DNA from: Rahnella laticis
Lineage (GTDB): Bacteria; Pseudomonadota; Gammaproteobacteria; Enterobacterales; Enterobacteriaceae
Reading direction: 5' to 3'
Length of the DNA stretch: 64,000 nucleotides
NCBI RefSeq assembly: GCF_015644585.1
Contig: NZ_JADOBI010000005.1
Location: forward strand, 186,001 to 250,000
Shown here: piece after piece, positions 40,783-50,591 of the stretch
How positions within the stretch are numbered: position 1 is the first letter of the stretch
Layout: every line of letters starts with the position of its first letter
The notes under the pieces: generated by a model
Seen by the model: only the letters and a program-made list of their open reading frames with translations
What the model was told of the DNA's origin: nothing
Database searches by the model: none
Made by a program: the position numbers and the translations under genes

Positions 40783-40798
40783 CTGTTTGTTCTGACAG
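40783..40798. promoter_or_regulatory. LexA-box-like palindrome before a small gene
   Basis: CTGTTTGTTCTGACAG fits CTGT-8 nt-ACAG. The outer arms are perfect but the centre is not the alternating AT of strong SOS boxes. It lies 29 bp before the 67-codon gene. Confidence 0.35.
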
Positions 40799-40827
40799 AG
40801 ATCGTGGTTAACGTTCTGGGAGGATGT

Positions 40828-41031
40828 ATGAAATTCCCTAAAGGCAGTATCGTTCAACACAGATCCGGCGATATTAAAGGCACCGTGATGAATACGTTTG
40901 AATCTGATAAGGACATCGTCTCGTATTACGTTTCCTGGGAAGATGGCAGCAGCAGTCTGCATCAGGAAAACGAATTGCACTGGGCCAATATTGATGTCGC
41001 AATCAAAATTAAAAACTTCTACGAAAAGTAG
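40828..41031 (+). CDS. Small hypothetical protein (67 aa)
   Basis: I do not recognise this gene. ATG 40828 is chosen over an in-frame GTG 40804 because GGGAGG (40819-40824) is ideally spaced. The peptide (MKFPKGSIVQHRSGDIKGTVMN...YYVSWEDGSSSLHQENELHW) reads like a short SH3/Tudor-like beta-barrel: the pattern G.IV.H..G..KGTV....Y.V.WEDG..S......L is common in small nucleic-acid- or partner-binding proteins. A LexA-box-like palindrome lies just upstream. It occupies the place of torZY of E. coli. Confidence 0.65.
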   Translation: MKFPKGSIVQHRSGDIKGTVMNTFESDKDIVSYYVSWEDGSSSLHQENELHWANIDVAIKIKNFYEK

Positions 41032-41232
41032 CCAGCACGCTTCTGACTGACATAAATCTTCCGAATTTACTCACCTTTTCCGGCCTTAAGATCAGCGCTG
41101 ACGGCCACTGTGCGCCAGGCCTTTGTAAAGCTTCCTGTTTTCATACTTTATCGTTGGATTGATTCATAGTCTTTCGTGTATAAATTCGGCCAAAGTTATT
41201 CATCAGAACGCGAACCTGTCGCGGAGAAAAGT

Positions 41233-41349
41233 ATGCGCCGGAGAATCCGATTCCTTTTTGATCGTGCAGTGATTGTTTTAGGCCTCTTTGTAATGTGTCT
41301 GGTGGTCAAAGCGGGCATGTTTGGCGTGGCTTACCTTACCTGGGGCTGA
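41233..41349 (+). CDS. Small single-span membrane protein (38 aa)
   Basis: A 38-codon ORF found by reading the 427-bp gap. GGAG (41223-41226) lies 6 nt before the ATG. The peptide begins with a basic stretch (MRRRIRFLFDR) and continues into one membrane helix (AVIVLGLFVMCLVVKAGMFG), ending YLTWG. The positive-inside rule puts the N-terminus in the cytosol. The signature is that of many enterobacterial small stress membrane proteins, but no family name is recognised. It could also be a type I toxin-like peptide; no antisense RNA was identified. Confidence 0.5.
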   Translation: MRRRIRFLFDRAVIVLGLFVMCLVVKAGMFGVAYLTWG

Positions 41350-41458
41350 CACTTTTCAGATTAAATGACAACATTTGTCCAATTTTCGATCTGACACCCT
41401 TTCCAAATGTAATGGAAATGCTAGTCTCCTATAACCATTCAAACCATAAGGTTATAAA

Positions 41459-41701
41459 GTGTCCGACTCACACGAAAACCCGGATGTTCTCCTGCGCACC
41501 GCTCAGGCACTGGAGGCAGCAATTGCATTCAGCATCGCTTCAATTTCGGTAAATCTTCCCGATGTAAAAACGGAAGTTGTTGAGTCTTTACGCCGTAATA
41601 CGGCGAACAGCGATAAACAGGATCCGACTAAAGACGCCATCGAACATCTGGTGACGCTGATTGAAACCGCAGCAGGCCCTTCCGAAAAACACCGCGTCTA
41701 G
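41459..41701 (+). CDS. Small hypothetical protein (80 aa)
   Basis: An acidic, helical 80-residue protein with GTG start after AAGG (41448-41451). Sequence such as LLRTAQALEAAIAFSIASISVNLPDVKTEVVESLRRN suggests two amphipathic helices separated by a turn. No family is recognised and no signal peptide or membrane helix is seen. It is convergent with cutC; only the cutC terminator lies between them. An inverted repeat TTCCA-7 nt-TGGAA (41401-41417) lies in its promoter region. Confidence 0.55.
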   Translation: MSDSHENPDVLLRTAQALEAAIAFSIASISVNLPDVKTEVVESLRRNTANSDKQDPTKDAIEHLVTLIETAAGPSEKHRV

Positions 41702-41717
41702 CACAGAAATTAAGCAT

Positions 41718-41745
41718 AAAAAAAGCCCCGCCAAAATGACGGGGC
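41718..41745 (-). terminator. Terminator of cutC
   Basis: Read on the minus strand GCCCCG-9 nt-CGGGGC is followed by seven T. It lies 60 nt after the cutC stop. Confidence 0.88.
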
Positions 41746-41805
41746 CTGGTACTTGCGCAGGGCGACGCAATAAGGGTCGTTTGACCCGGTTAAATCTTGA
41801 GATTA

Positions 41806-42564
41806 TTACGCCGTGCGGGATATTTGATCGTCAAACTGCAATGTACTTTTCATTGCGGCAACAATATCACCGTCCACGCAATAACGACTGAATTCATCAA
41901 AATCGGTGTCGGAACTCATGGTGACACCGGCTTTGCGGTAGCGCATAGAGGAAGGAACCTGACGCCCTGCCGAGCTGTGTAATTCGGTCAGCCCGATATC
42001 CACAAACTTTTGCAGATTCGTCAGGCGCACACCTGCGCCAGCCATAATAATTGGACCACGCGTGAGCTGATTCAGTTCCCGAAGCATCGGCAAACCGACT
42101 TCCGCATTTTGCTGCTGTCCGGAAGTCAGAATGCGCGCCACACCTAGCTGAGTCAACTGCTCAAGCGCAATCTTCGGGTTCAGGCACATGTCGAAAGCGC
42201 GGTGAAATGTCACAGCCATATCGCCGCATAACGCCATCACTTCCCACATTCTTGGCATATCAATATGCCCTTCATCGTCGAGCATGCCGACCACCAGGCC
42301 GGGAAAACCGAGATCGCGGATCATCGCGATGTCACTTTTCAAAACATCAAATTCGCTTTGGCTATAGCAAAAGTCACCACCCCTCGGACGTACAATCGGA
42401 TGTACAGGGATCGTCACTTTTTCCCTCGCCAGTTTGAGGGTGCCGTAACTCGGCGTAATACCGCCGTCAGCCTGACTCGCGCACAATTCGACGCGATCGG
42501 CTCCGGCTTGTTCTGCTGTTAACGCACAATCCACGCTGTAACAACACACTTCTAATTTTGTCAT
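41806..42564 (-). CDS. cutC: Copper homeostasis-type protein CutC
   Basis: A 252-residue TIM-barrel protein (E. coli 248) of the CutC family. The N-terminus ([38 protein letters not shown]) and the segments [15 protein letters not shown] and AFDMCLNP are characteristic. Its role in copper tolerance in E. coli has been questioned; the enzyme activity is unknown. The gene is divergent from the PatB-like gene. Clustering with yecM and argS is conserved. Confidence 0.94.
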   Translation of the reverse strand: MTKLEVCCYSVDCALTAEQAGADRVELCASQADGGITPSYGTLKLAREKVTIPVHPIVRPRGGDFCYSQSEFDVLKSDIAMIRDLGFPGLVVGMLDDEGHIDMPRMWEVMALCGDMAVTFHRAFDMCLNPKIALEQLTQLGVARILTSGQQQNAEVGLPMLRELNQLTRGPIIMAGAGVRLTNLQKFVDIGLTELHSSAGRQVPSSMRYRKAGVTMSSDTDFDEFSRYCVDGDIVAAMKSTLQFDDQISRTA

Positions 42565-42676
42565 GTGACCTCTCCTGATTACGGCATTATGCTACAACAC
42601 TTGTGTGTAACCGGCCATGTCGCGTAGGCTCTGACATGAGCATTCCCGCCCAACTGCCTGCTTAGGAAAGCTAACT

Positions 42677-43825
42677 ATGGCACTCAATTTTGATTTGTGG
42701 GTAGACCGCAGTCACAGTGATAGCGTTAAGTGGAATAAATATCATCATCAGGATGTGATTCCGCTTTGGGTCGCCGATACCGACTTCACGTCTCCGCCTC
42801 AGGTTATTAAAGAACTGCAACAACGCGTGGCCGAAGGTGTCTTTGGTTATGGTATTACTCCGCCGGAACTGATTGATATTGTGGTTAAACGGCTTGCAGA
42901 TCTTTATGACTGGGCGATTCAGCCTGAATGGATTGTCTGGCTTCCGGGTCTGGTCTGCGGGCTGAACGTGGCCGTGCGCGCCAACGTTGAGCCGCACGAG
43001 AGCAGCCTGATGCCGATGCCCATTTATCCGCCTTTCATGCAGGCCGCACAATCTGAAGGCCGGGCATTTAAATCCATTCCGGTCACCCAACAGCAACAAC
43101 GCTGGGTGGCAGATTTTTCCGCCGCTGAAGGCCAGCTTGATGGCAGTGAAAAGCTGCTGATGCTCTGCAATCCTTATAATCCGGGCGGCACGGTTTATCG
43201 TCGCGATGAATTACTGCAACAACAGGAATTCGCCAGACGCCACAATCTGGTGGTGTGTTCCGATGAAATCCACTGCGACCTGATTCTGGAACCGGATCTG
43301 AAGCACGTTCCGTTTGCCTCACTCAATGCGGATGCAGAACAGCGTTCGATTACGCTGATGGCACCGTCGAAAACCTTCAATCTGGCCGGACTGGGTGCCT
43401 CGATGGCGATCATCCCAAACCCCGAATTGCGCCGGAAATTTTTAGACACCAGCAAAGGTATCGTTCCGCACGTCAATATTCTGGCGTATGTTGCGGCGAC
43501 GGCGGCCTACCGTGATGGCGGAGCGTGGCTTAACGCACAGCTCGATTATTTGCGTGAAAACCGGGATCTTGTGGCGTCGCGTATTAACGCCATGCCAGGT
43601 TTACGCATGCTGGCACCCGAAGGCACCTATCTTGGCTGGATTGATGCCAGCGCATTGCCGGTGGACGATCCGTACCGTTTCTTTGTCGAAGCGGGCGTGG
43701 GCTTCTCCGGCGGGGCCGAATTTGGCGCGCCGAAGTGTGTGCGCATCAATTTCGGCTGTCAGCGCGCCCTTCTCGGGAAAGCACTCGACCGGATGGAAGC
43801 CGCACTCGATAAGCTCCGGCGTTAA
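42677..43825 (+). CDS. PatB/MalY-type PLP-dependent C-S lyase (cystathionine beta-lyase family)
   Basis: A fold-type I PLP enzyme of 382 residues in the MalY/PatB subgroup. The Schiff-base lysine is K232 in MAPSKTFNLAGL. NPYNPGG (165-171), SDEIHCDL (195-202) and the C-terminal RINFGCQR Arg are present. It is expected to split cystathionine or cysteine conjugates into a thiol, pyruvate and ammonia. It is inserted between cutC and yecM, where E. coli has no such gene. Its stop overlaps that of the convergent yecM by 4 nt. Confidence 0.88.
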   Translation: MALNFDLWVDRSHSDSVKWNKYHHQDVIPLWVADTDFTSPPQVIKELQQRVAEGVFGYGITPPELIDIVVKRLADLYDWAIQPEWIVWLPGLVCGLNVAVRANVEPHESSLMPMPIYPPFMQAAQSEGRAFKSIPVTQQQQRWVADFSAAEGQLDGSEKLLMLCNPYNPGGTVYRRDELLQQQEFARRHNLVVCSDEIHCDLILEPDLKHVPFASLNADAEQRSITLMAPSKTFNLAGLGASMAIIPNPELRRKFLDTSKGIVPHVNILAYVAATAAYRDGGAWLNAQLDYLRENRDLVASRINAMPGLRMLAPEGTYLGWIDASALPVDDPYRFFVEAGVGFSGGAEFGAPKCVRINFGCQRALLGKALDRMEAALDKLRR

Positions 43826-44382
43826 CCCGCGTCCCTTTCGCTGGCGACAATTTCACGCAGGCTGTGCGGGTGAAATTTAATCGTTACTGAACCGTCAGTG
43901 ACCGCCAGCGTGGGGTTAGGCAAACGCTCATTTTCCCCTTTGGGCGCACTCTGCTTCAGTTTTATACCAGGCGTCATCAGCGCTTCATCGGCAATCAGTG
44001 CCAGCGCCCGCGTATACAACTCTTCTTCTGCCCCCGGCAGCACAATCTCAATATGTTCCCAGCCCTCATGCGGATATCGCTTATCTCCCGGATAAGGCAA
44101 TTCCACCAGAACAATGCTCAGCGGCCCGACCGTGAGCGGCTCATCGAGCGTAAACAGGCAGATAGGCCGCCCGTTAATCAGGGTTTCATTGAGCAGGCTG
44201 CCGCATTTTTCCAGCCCGGATTTCCAGCGATCGGCTGTCGTGTTCTGATGACAGCGCACAGAAATATGATCGGCATGAAATTCACCCAGGTTGATCTGCA
44301 ATTTTGCAGCGAATGTCGTTAATACGTCGGTGAAACGCGACATATCATCAACTAAATCCTGTAACTCTGGCACATGTTTCAT
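43822..44382 (-). CDS. yecM: VOC-fold protein YecM
   Basis: A 186-residue protein similar to E. coli YecM, a vicinal-oxygen-chelate fold protein with a putative metal site. The conserved blocks are ADHISVRCHQNTTADRW, INGRPICLF, PGDKRYPHEGWEHIEIVLPG and KGENERLPNPTLAVTDG. The frame is open to 44505, but ATG 44382 (MKHVPELQDLV) is chosen because AGGA lies 8 nt upstream and the length fits the family. The function is unknown. Confidence 0.9.
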   Translation of the reverse strand: MKHVPELQDLVDDMSRFTDVLTTFAAKLQINLGEFHADHISVRCHQNTTADRWKSGLEKCGSLLNETLINGRPICLFTLDEPLTVGPLSIVLVELPYPGDKRYPHEGWEHIEIVLPGAEEELYTRALALIADEALMTPGIKLKQSAPKGENERLPNPTLAVTDGSVTIKFHPHSLREIVASERDAG

Positions 44383-44668
44383 GGCGGGCATCCTATCTCT
44401 TTTCAGTTTGCAGATCTTCAGGGTCGGGTAATTTACACAGCCTTTCATCCGGTTGCCAGAGACATGCCGCAGAATCACGCTTTCATGCCGCCAGACGTGC
44501 GGCAATACTGACGCCGCAGGGCTAATATGATATAAACACGCATCATTTTCGGTTAATCCGTTAAAAACGTATAACCAGTAAACAACTACATTCTTCCCCT
44601 AAATCATTCGGGTTGCAGTGAAACTGCGCAGCCGAAAGATGACGGGGATATCGACTAAAGGTAATCCG

Positions 44669-46402
44669 GTGAATATTCAGTCATTCCTTTCAGAAAAAGT
44701 CAGCCAGGCGCTGATCGCAGCAGGCGCATCCGCCGACAGCGAAGCGCAGGTCCGTCAGTCCGCCAAAGCTCAGTTTGGCGACTATCAGGCTAATGGCGTA
44801 ATGTCCGTGGCGAAAAAACTCGGTATGCCGCCACGACAACTGGCAGAGAAAGTGGTTGAACTGTTGGATCTGAACGGCATCGCAAACAAAGTCGAAATTG
44901 CCGGTCCGGGTTTCATCAATATCTTCCTGGATCCGGCATTCGTCGGTGCGCATGTCGACAGCGCGCTGAATGACGAAAAACTGGGTATTGCGCCCGTTGA
45001 GCCGCAAACTATCGTCATCGACTATTCTGCGCCAAACGTGGCGAAAGAAATGCACGTTGGCCACATCCGCTCCACCATTATCGGTGACGCCGCCGTGCGT
45101 ACCAACGAACTGCTGGGTCATAAAGTGATCCGCGCAAACCACGTTGGCGACTGGGGCACACAATTCGGGATGCTGATTGCCTATCTCGAAAAAGTGCAGA
45201 ACGAAAACGCCGGTGACATGAATCTGGCAGATCTTGAAGAATTCTACCGCGCAGCGAAAAAGAACTACGACGAAGACGAAGCCTTTGCAGAACGTGCGCG
45301 TGGCTACGTGGTGAAGTTGCAGGGCGGCGACGAATACTGTTTGCAAATGTGGCGCAAACTGGTCGATGTGACCATGAAGCAAAACCAGCTGACTTACAAC
45401 CGCCTGAACGTCACCCTGACCGAAGACGATGTTATGGGGGAAAGCCTTTATAACAGCATGCTGCCGGGTATCGTGTCTGACTTGCAGTCAAAAGGTCTGG
45501 CCGTCGACAGCGAAGGTGCCGTCGTGGTTTATCTGGACGAGTACAAGAATAAAGAAGGCGATCCGATGGGCGTCATCATCCGTAAAAAAGATGGCGGCTA
45601 CCTCTACACCACCACCGACATCGCTTGTGCGAAATACCGCTACGAAACGCTGGGGGCCGATCGTGTGCTGTATTACATCGACTCCCGTCAGCATCAGCAT
45701 TTGATGCAAGCCTGGACCATCGCGCGCAAAGCCGGTTATGTCCCAGATTCTGTTGCGCTTGAACACCACATGTTTGGCATGATGCTGGGCAAAGACGGCA
45801 AGCCGTTCAAAACCCGCTCAGGCGGCACGGTGAAACTGTCCGATTTGCTGGACGAAGCGATTGAACGCGCACGTAAGCTCATCACAGAGAAGAATCCTGA
45901 GCTGAAAGATGCAGAAGAGCTGGAAAAACTGGTCAACGCCGTCGGTATCGGCGCAATCAAATACGCTGACCTGTCGAAAAGCCGCACCACCGATTACATC
46001 TTCGACTGGGACAACATGCTGGCCTTCGAAGGTAACACCGCGCCGTACATGCAATATGCTTACACCCGCGTGGCATCAATCTTCAAACGTGCAGAGATTG
46101 ACGTTAATAGCCTGACACAGCCGGTCGTGCTGCGTGAAGAACGCGAAGCGGCATTAGCTACCCGTTTGCTGCAATTCGAAGAAGTCCTGACCGTTGTTGC
46201 CCGCGAAGGCACACCACACACCATGTGTGCTTATCTCTACGACGTTGCTGGCCTGTTCTCCAGCTTCTACGAACATTGCCCGATCCTGAACGCAGAAGAC
46301 GAAACCAGCCGCAACAGCCGCCTGAAACTGGCACTGTTAACGCAGCGCACGCTGAAAACCGGTCTGGATACGCTGGGTATCGAAACCGTAGAACGTATGT
46401 AA
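44669..46402 (+). CDS. argS: Arginyl-tRNA synthetase
   Basis: A 577-residue class I synthetase (length identical to E. coli). It starts at GTG 44669 ([11 protein letters not shown]), preceded by AAAGG at 44657-44661; the frame extends upstream without family support. The Arg-specific N-terminal Add-1 domain is followed by the HIGH-type motif HVGH (in [16 protein letters not shown]) and a C-terminal helical anticodon-binding domain. It is convergent with murJ through a shared terminator. Confidence 0.98.
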   Translation: MNIQSFLSEKVSQALIAAGASADSEAQVRQSAKAQFGDYQANGVMSVAKKLGMPPRQLAEKVVELLDLNGIANKVEIAGPGFINIFLDPAFVGAHVDSALNDEKLGIAPVEPQTIVIDYSAPNVAKEMHVGHIRSTIIGDAAVRTNELLGHKVIRANHVGDWGTQFGMLIAYLEKVQNENAGDMNLADLEEFYRAAKKNYDEDEAFAERARGYVVKLQGGDEYCLQMWRKLVDVTMKQNQLTYNRLNVTLTEDDVMGESLYNSMLPGIVSDLQSKGLAVDSEGAVVVYLDEYKNKEGDPMGVIIRKKDGGYLYTTTDIACAKYRYETLGADRVLYYIDSRQHQHLMQAWTIARKAGYVPDSVALEHHMFGMMLGKDGKPFKTRSGGTVKLSDLLDEAIERARKLITEKNPELKDAEELEKLVNAVGIGAIKYADLSKSRTTDYIFDWDNMLAFEGNTAPYMQYAYTRVASIFKRAEIDVNSLTQPVVLREEREAALATRLLQFEEVLTVVAREGTPHTMCAYLYDVAGLFSSFYEHCPILNAEDETSRNSRLKLALLTQRTLKTGLDTLGIETVERM

Positions 46403-46421
46403 TTCCTGTCTGGCAGGCATT

Positions 46422-46448
46422 AAAAAAGGGCGCTTAGCGCCCTTTTTT
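46422..46448. terminator. Bidirectional terminator between argS and murJ
   Basis: AAAAAAGGGCGC-TTA-GCGCCCTTTTTT is a 12-bp stem with a 3-nt loop and serves both convergent genes. Confidence 0.93.
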
Positions 46449-46478
46449 GTTTCTGCATTTTCTCACATGAACGCCGGA

Positions 46479-48008
46479 TTAATGCCGGGCAAACTCTTTC
46501 ACGCGGAACCCTAACAGGCCGAGCACGGCGAAGTACGCCACCACGCCAGCGGCGACAACGGCCGCCAGACGTGCCAGACGATACGCCATTCCGCCGACAT
46601 CCCAGGCAGGCATCAGCCACATCATGCCGAGCAGCGCCGCAGACATTGCAATCACCGCCACAAACAGTTTGATCAGGAAGACTTTCCAGCCCGGCTGCGG
46701 CTGGAAGATATCCTGCTTACGCAATTGCCAGTAAAGCAGCGACGCGTTCAGGCATGCAGCCAGACCAATCGACAACGAAAGACCGGCATGTTTCAGCGGA
46801 CCGATAAACGCAAGGTTCATCACCTGTGTCATCAGCAATGTGACGATGGCGATTTTGACCGGTGTTTTAATGTCCTGACGGGAATAGAAGCCCGGCGCCA
46901 GCACTTTCACCACAATCAGCCCCATCAGACCAACGGAATATGCCACCAGCGCGCGCTGCGTCATTGACGCATCAAAGGCGCTGAATTTTCCGTACTGGAA
47001 CAGCGCAACGGTCAGCGGTTTCGCCAGAATACCCAGCGCGACAGAACTTGGCAGTGCCAGCAGGAAACACAGGCGCAGGCCCCAGTCCATCAGGCGATTA
47101 TATTCGGCATGATTGCCGCTCGAAAAACTCCGCGCCAGCGACGGCAGCAGAATTGTCCCCAGGGCCACGCCCAGCACGCCGGACGGAAACTCCATCAGTC
47201 GGTCAGCGTAATACATCCATGACACGGAACCTGAAACCAGAAATGACGCGAAAATAGTGTTGATAATCAGGGAGATCTGGCTCACCGATACACCCAGAAT
47301 TGCCGGGCCCATCTGACGCATAACGCGCCAGACCCCGGCATCCTTCAGGTTCAGACGCGGCAGAACCAGCATACCGATTTTCTTCAAATGCGGGAGCTGG
47401 TAGCCCAGTTGCAGCAATCCGCCTGCAACCACCGCCCAGGCCAGCGCAAGCACCGGCGGGTGGAAATAAGGCGCAGCAAACAGCGCAAAACCAATCATGC
47501 TAACGTTCAGGAACGTCGGCGCAAAAGCCGGTATCGAGAAACGGTTCCAGGTATTAAGTATCGCACCGACCAGAGAAGCCAGTGATATCAGCAGGATATA
47601 CGGGAACGTGATGCGCAGCAGCGAACTGGTCAGTGCAAATTTATCGGGCGAATCCACAAAACCGGGAGCTGTAATGTAAATCACCCACGGCGCGGCAAGC
47701 ATACCGAGCACAGTGACAATCGCCAGAACCAGCGTCAGCAGGCCCGAAACGTAAGCAATGAACGTCCGCGTGGCTTCCTCGCCCTGCTGGGTTTTATACT
47801 CCGCGAGAATGGGCACGAAAGCCTGAGAGAATGCGCCCTCAGCGAAAATACGACGTAATAAATTGGGCAGTTTGAACGCCACAAAAAAGGCGTCGGTCAC
47901 CATGCCGGCACCAAAAACGCGGGCCACAATGGCGTCGCGGGCAAAGCCTAATACACGTGAAAACATCGTCATTGAACTGACGGCTGCCAAAGATTTAAGT
48001 AGATTCAT
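46479..48008 (-). CDS. murJ: Lipid II flippase MurJ
   Basis: A 509-residue MOP-superfamily inner-membrane protein with 14 helices (E. coli 511). The N-terminal [26 protein letters not shown] and the segments [27 protein letters not shown] are diagnostic, with the functional Arg residues (R18, R24, R52 positions) in place. It flips lipid II to the periplasm for peptidoglycan synthesis. It follows mviM after a 195-nt gap. In E. coli flgN lies at its far side; here argS does. Confidence 0.97.
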   Translation of the reverse strand: MNLLKSLAAVSSMTMFSRVLGFARDAIVARVFGAGMVTDAFFVAFKLPNLLRRIFAEGAFSQAFVPILAEYKTQQGEEATRTFIAYVSGLLTLVLAIVTVLGMLAAPWVIYITAPGFVDSPDKFALTSSLLRITFPYILLISLASLVGAILNTWNRFSIPAFAPTFLNVSMIGFALFAAPYFHPPVLALAWAVVAGGLLQLGYQLPHLKKIGMLVLPRLNLKDAGVWRVMRQMGPAILGVSVSQISLIINTIFASFLVSGSVSWMYYADRLMEFPSGVLGVALGTILLPSLARSFSSGNHAEYNRLMDWGLRLCFLLALPSSVALGILAKPLTVALFQYGKFSAFDASMTQRALVAYSVGLMGLIVVKVLAPGFYSRQDIKTPVKIAIVTLLMTQVMNLAFIGPLKHAGLSLSIGLAACLNASLLYWQLRKQDIFQPQPGWKVFLIKLFVAVIAMSAALLGMMWLMPAWDVGGMAYRLARLAAVVAAGVVAYFAVLGLLGFRVKEFARH

Positions 48009-48071
48009 GTCACTTTTCTTGTTTGCCGGTGGCCTGTCTTTAACTCAATATTGATCAACAGGTTAAACAAC

Positions 48072-48093
48072 CACGCCTGCATCAGCAGGCGTG
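48072..48093. terminator. Stem-loop between mviM and murJ
   Basis: CACGCCTG-6 nt-CAGGCGTG is a perfect 8-bp stem in the 195-nt gap. On the minus strand it is followed by GTTGTTTAACC, a poor T-tract, so it could be a partial terminator of the upstream mviM unit. Confidence 0.45.
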
Positions 48094-48203
48094 AAAGATG
48101 AACCGGCATGGCTCAAAGATGCGCTTAGTCTACGCATCCGCCATGCAATAGCCAACGGCAGTTGTTATAGATTGTTACCCGCACCATCCTGTGGGGCTTT
48201 CAC

Positions 48204-49115
48204 TCAGTTTTGCAGAATTTTTTCGATCATAGCCTGCGCGTAAATCGCCTGCTCGCCGCTGGTTTCAGGTGCGGTCTGGTTCGAGACGCAGTCGACGAAA
48301 TGCTCAATTGCACCGGCAAAACCACGCTGCGCCAGCGTACTTTGCCAGCCTGCAACAGGTTGCTGCGTCAGAATATCGTCACGTTCATCGCGCCAGACCC
48401 GCATATCGTCGAGCTGATAAACGGCGCCTTCTGTCACCGCCTGCACGCTTTCGCGGAATGTCCCTGCGCGGCGATGCATTGAAGTCGTCACCAGCGTTTC
48501 TCCGCACAGGAAATGATGCTCGCCATAAAGCATCTGGTCAGCCTCGTTAATCTGAATCAGCCCGCTTTCCAGAGTCGCATTGCCGCCCGCCAGCCACAGC
48601 GCCGTATCCACGACGTGCAGATAATCATCCAGCAACGTAAAACGCAGATCGTGTGGCCCGACGCTGTTCGTGCGGTGTTTATCCATCCGCAAGGACGCCG
48701 GTTGTTGCATCTGCTCCTTCAGCTGACGATACAGTGGCGCAAAGCGGCGGTTAAACCCGACCATCAGCGCTTTGCCTGCCCGGTTCGCCTGCTCTACCAA
48801 TTGTTCGGCCTGATCCAGCTCAGCCGCCAGCGGTTTATCGACATACACATGGACGCCCTGCGCCAGCAATTGCCCGACGACGTCGAAATGGCTGGCCGTA
48901 CTGCTGTGGACGAATACCGCGTCGCACTGGCTGGTAAGTTCGTCCATCCGGGAAAAACAGGCCATCCGGTAGCTGTCGCAAACGGCCTGTGCTTTTTGCT
49001 GATTCGGGGAAAAACCGCCGACCAGCGTCCACTTTTCAGCATGACTGAGAACCGGCAGATACGCTTTTTGCGCGATCCCGCCAAGCCCGATAACGCCTAT
49101 ACGAAGTTTACTCAC
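48204..49115 (-). CDS. mviM: Gfo/Idh/MocA-family oxidoreductase MviM (YceM)
   Basis: A 303-residue NAD(P)-dependent oxidoreductase. The Rossmann motif GVIGLGGIAQ is at 7-16 and the EKP-type motif appears as VDKPLA at about 93. The C-terminal half forms the alpha/beta substrate domain. The substrate is unknown. It occupies the conserved rimJ-yceH-mviM-murJ order. Confidence 0.93.
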   Translation of the reverse strand: MSKLRIGVIGLGGIAQKAYLPVLSHAEKWTLVGGFSPNQQKAQAVCDSYRMACFSRMDELTSQCDAVFVHSSTASHFDVVGQLLAQGVHVYVDKPLAAELDQAEQLVEQANRAGKALMVGFNRRFAPLYRQLKEQMQQPASLRMDKHRTNSVGPHDLRFTLLDDYLHVVDTALWLAGGNATLESGLIQINEADQMLYGEHHFLCGETLVTTSMHRRAGTFRESVQAVTEGAVYQLDDMRVWRDERDDILTQQPVAGWQSTLAQRGFAGAIEHFVDCVSNQTAPETSGEQAIYAQAMIEKILQN

Positions 49116-49127
49116 GACGTTTTCCTT

Positions 49128-49781
49128 TTAATCACCCAAATGTTGCAGCAGGTTTTCCAGACGTTGTTTCAGTTCGGCCACTTCGGCCTCAAGCGCTTCC
49201 ACGCGCGCGGCCAGCCCGGAGTCCGGTGCGGCGGCGCTGAAAAATGGCTCTTCTGTGGCGCTGGCCGCCTGGCTGACTTCACCGCTGAACAGGTGCATAA
49301 AACGGCTTTCACGTTTGCCCGGTTCACGCGCCAGACGCACGCAGAACGGGCCATCTTCGCGGTTAGTCAGATCTGTCAGAGTTCGCTCGACTTCAGCAAC
49401 GTCAGAAAAATCATGCAGGCGGTTGGTGCGGGTGCGTAATTCGCCCGGCGTTTGCGCGCCGCGCAACAGCAGCGTAGTGACGACCGCCACTTCCTGCGGG
49501 GAAAATTTGAGATTGCCGAATTCGGAATTACAAAAACGATGCTCGTACTTCATGGTGCGGGAACCGCTGAGGGTGCGGATAATGTGCTTGCGCAGCAGTA
49601 AATCCAGTGTTTGCTGAACGTCACTTTCGCTGAGTTCCATCACCGGTTCACGGTTGCTTTTCTGGTTGCAGGCGGTGGTTAATCCGTTGAGCGTCATCGG
49701 ATACTGTTCCGGCGTGGTGAGTTGTTTTTCCAGCAAACAACCGACAACCCGGGCTTCCCGGTCACTGAGTTCATGTTTCAT
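49128..49781 (-). CDS. yceH: DUF480 family protein YceH
   Basis: A 217-residue protein of two winged-helix repeats (about 5-85 and 95-165; [40 protein letters not shown] region) with a C-terminal coiled coil (about 190-215, [20 protein letters not shown]). The family is conserved but uncharacterised; DNA binding is plausible from the fold. It lies 12 nt upstream of mviM, so the two are probably in one operon. Confidence 0.94.
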   Translation of the reverse strand: MKHELSDREARVVGCLLEKQLTTPEQYPMTLNGLTTACNQKSNREPVMELSESDVQQTLDLLLRKHIIRTLSGSRTMKYEHRFCNSEFGNLKFSPQEVAVVTTLLLRGAQTPGELRTRTNRLHDFSDVAEVERTLTDLTNREDGPFCVRLAREPGKRESRFMHLFSGEVSQAASATEEPFFSAAAPDSGLAARVEALEAEVAELKQRLENLLQHLGD

Positions 49782-49791
49782 GTTGCTCTCC

Positions 49792-50379
49792 TTATCGGGA
49801 CGGGGGCGTCCATTCTTGCCAGGTTAGCGCCGTCAGCACGTGATCCTGCCATTTACCATCAATCAGTAAATAGTCTTTCGCATAGCCTTCACGCTCGAAG
49901 CCCAGACGCTCGAGCAGTTGGCCGCTGCGTTTATTGTGTGGCATGTAATTGGCCATAATCCGGTGCATTTTTTGCTGGCGCTGCATATAACGGATTAACG
50001 ATTGCAGCGCTTCCTGCATCAGCCCTTTCCCCTGCCATTCCTGACCGAGGGAATAACCGAGGAAACAGGCATGGAATGAGCCGCGCAGAACATTACTGAA
50101 ATTTGCCACGCCCATAACGCGGTTTTCATCGGGATCGAGCAGGATAAAATAATACGCGCTGCCCTGTTTCTGCATTTCGGAAATTAACCCCAGACGCGCC
50201 TGCCATCCGGAAGGATAACAATGGCTTTCATCCCTGACCGGTTCCCAGGGTTTCAGAAACACCCGGTTCTCCGCATAGTATTCAGCCAGCCGGTGCGCAT
50301 CGCGGTCATGAACCAGGCGCAGAACCATCCGGTCAGTGGTAAGCCGCACTTTCGGCACGGCAGATTTATAGCCAAACAT
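49792..50379 (-). CDS. rimJ: Ribosomal protein uS5 N-acetyltransferase RimJ
   Basis: A GNAT acetyltransferase of 195 residues (E. coli 194) that acetylates the N-terminal alanine of ribosomal protein S5. The start [19 protein letters not shown] at 50379 is preceded by GGAGGAAAGG; the frame extends 17 codons further without support. The acetyl-CoA loop [13 protein letters not shown] and the [27 protein letters not shown] end are clear. It is followed after 10 nt by yceH. Confidence 0.96.
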   Translation of the reverse strand: MFGYKSAVPKVRLTTDRMVLRLVHDRDAHRLAEYYAENRVFLKPWEPVRDESHCYPSGWQARLGLISEMQKQGSAYYFILLDPDENRVMGVANFSNVLRGSFHACFLGYSLGQEWQGKGLMQEALQSLIRYMQRQQKMHRIMANYMPHNKRSGQLLERLGFEREGYAKDYLLIDGKWQDHVLTALTWQEWTPPSR

Positions 50380-50591
50380 CCTTTCCTCCACATCCCGCTC
50401 GGGTCGATGAATAGAATTTATAGGAAACACCTGATCATCGCCAATTCTGCCAGTCAGAACGCGGCTTGACGATAAAAAAATATTATCAATAGCGCCCTAT
50501 CTAATTGCCTGATTCCAGTTCAGACTGGAACGGTCTTTTCTTCCTTTCTGTATCTGCCGGACAGGGTACAAATAATCGCTCATGGTGAAGC

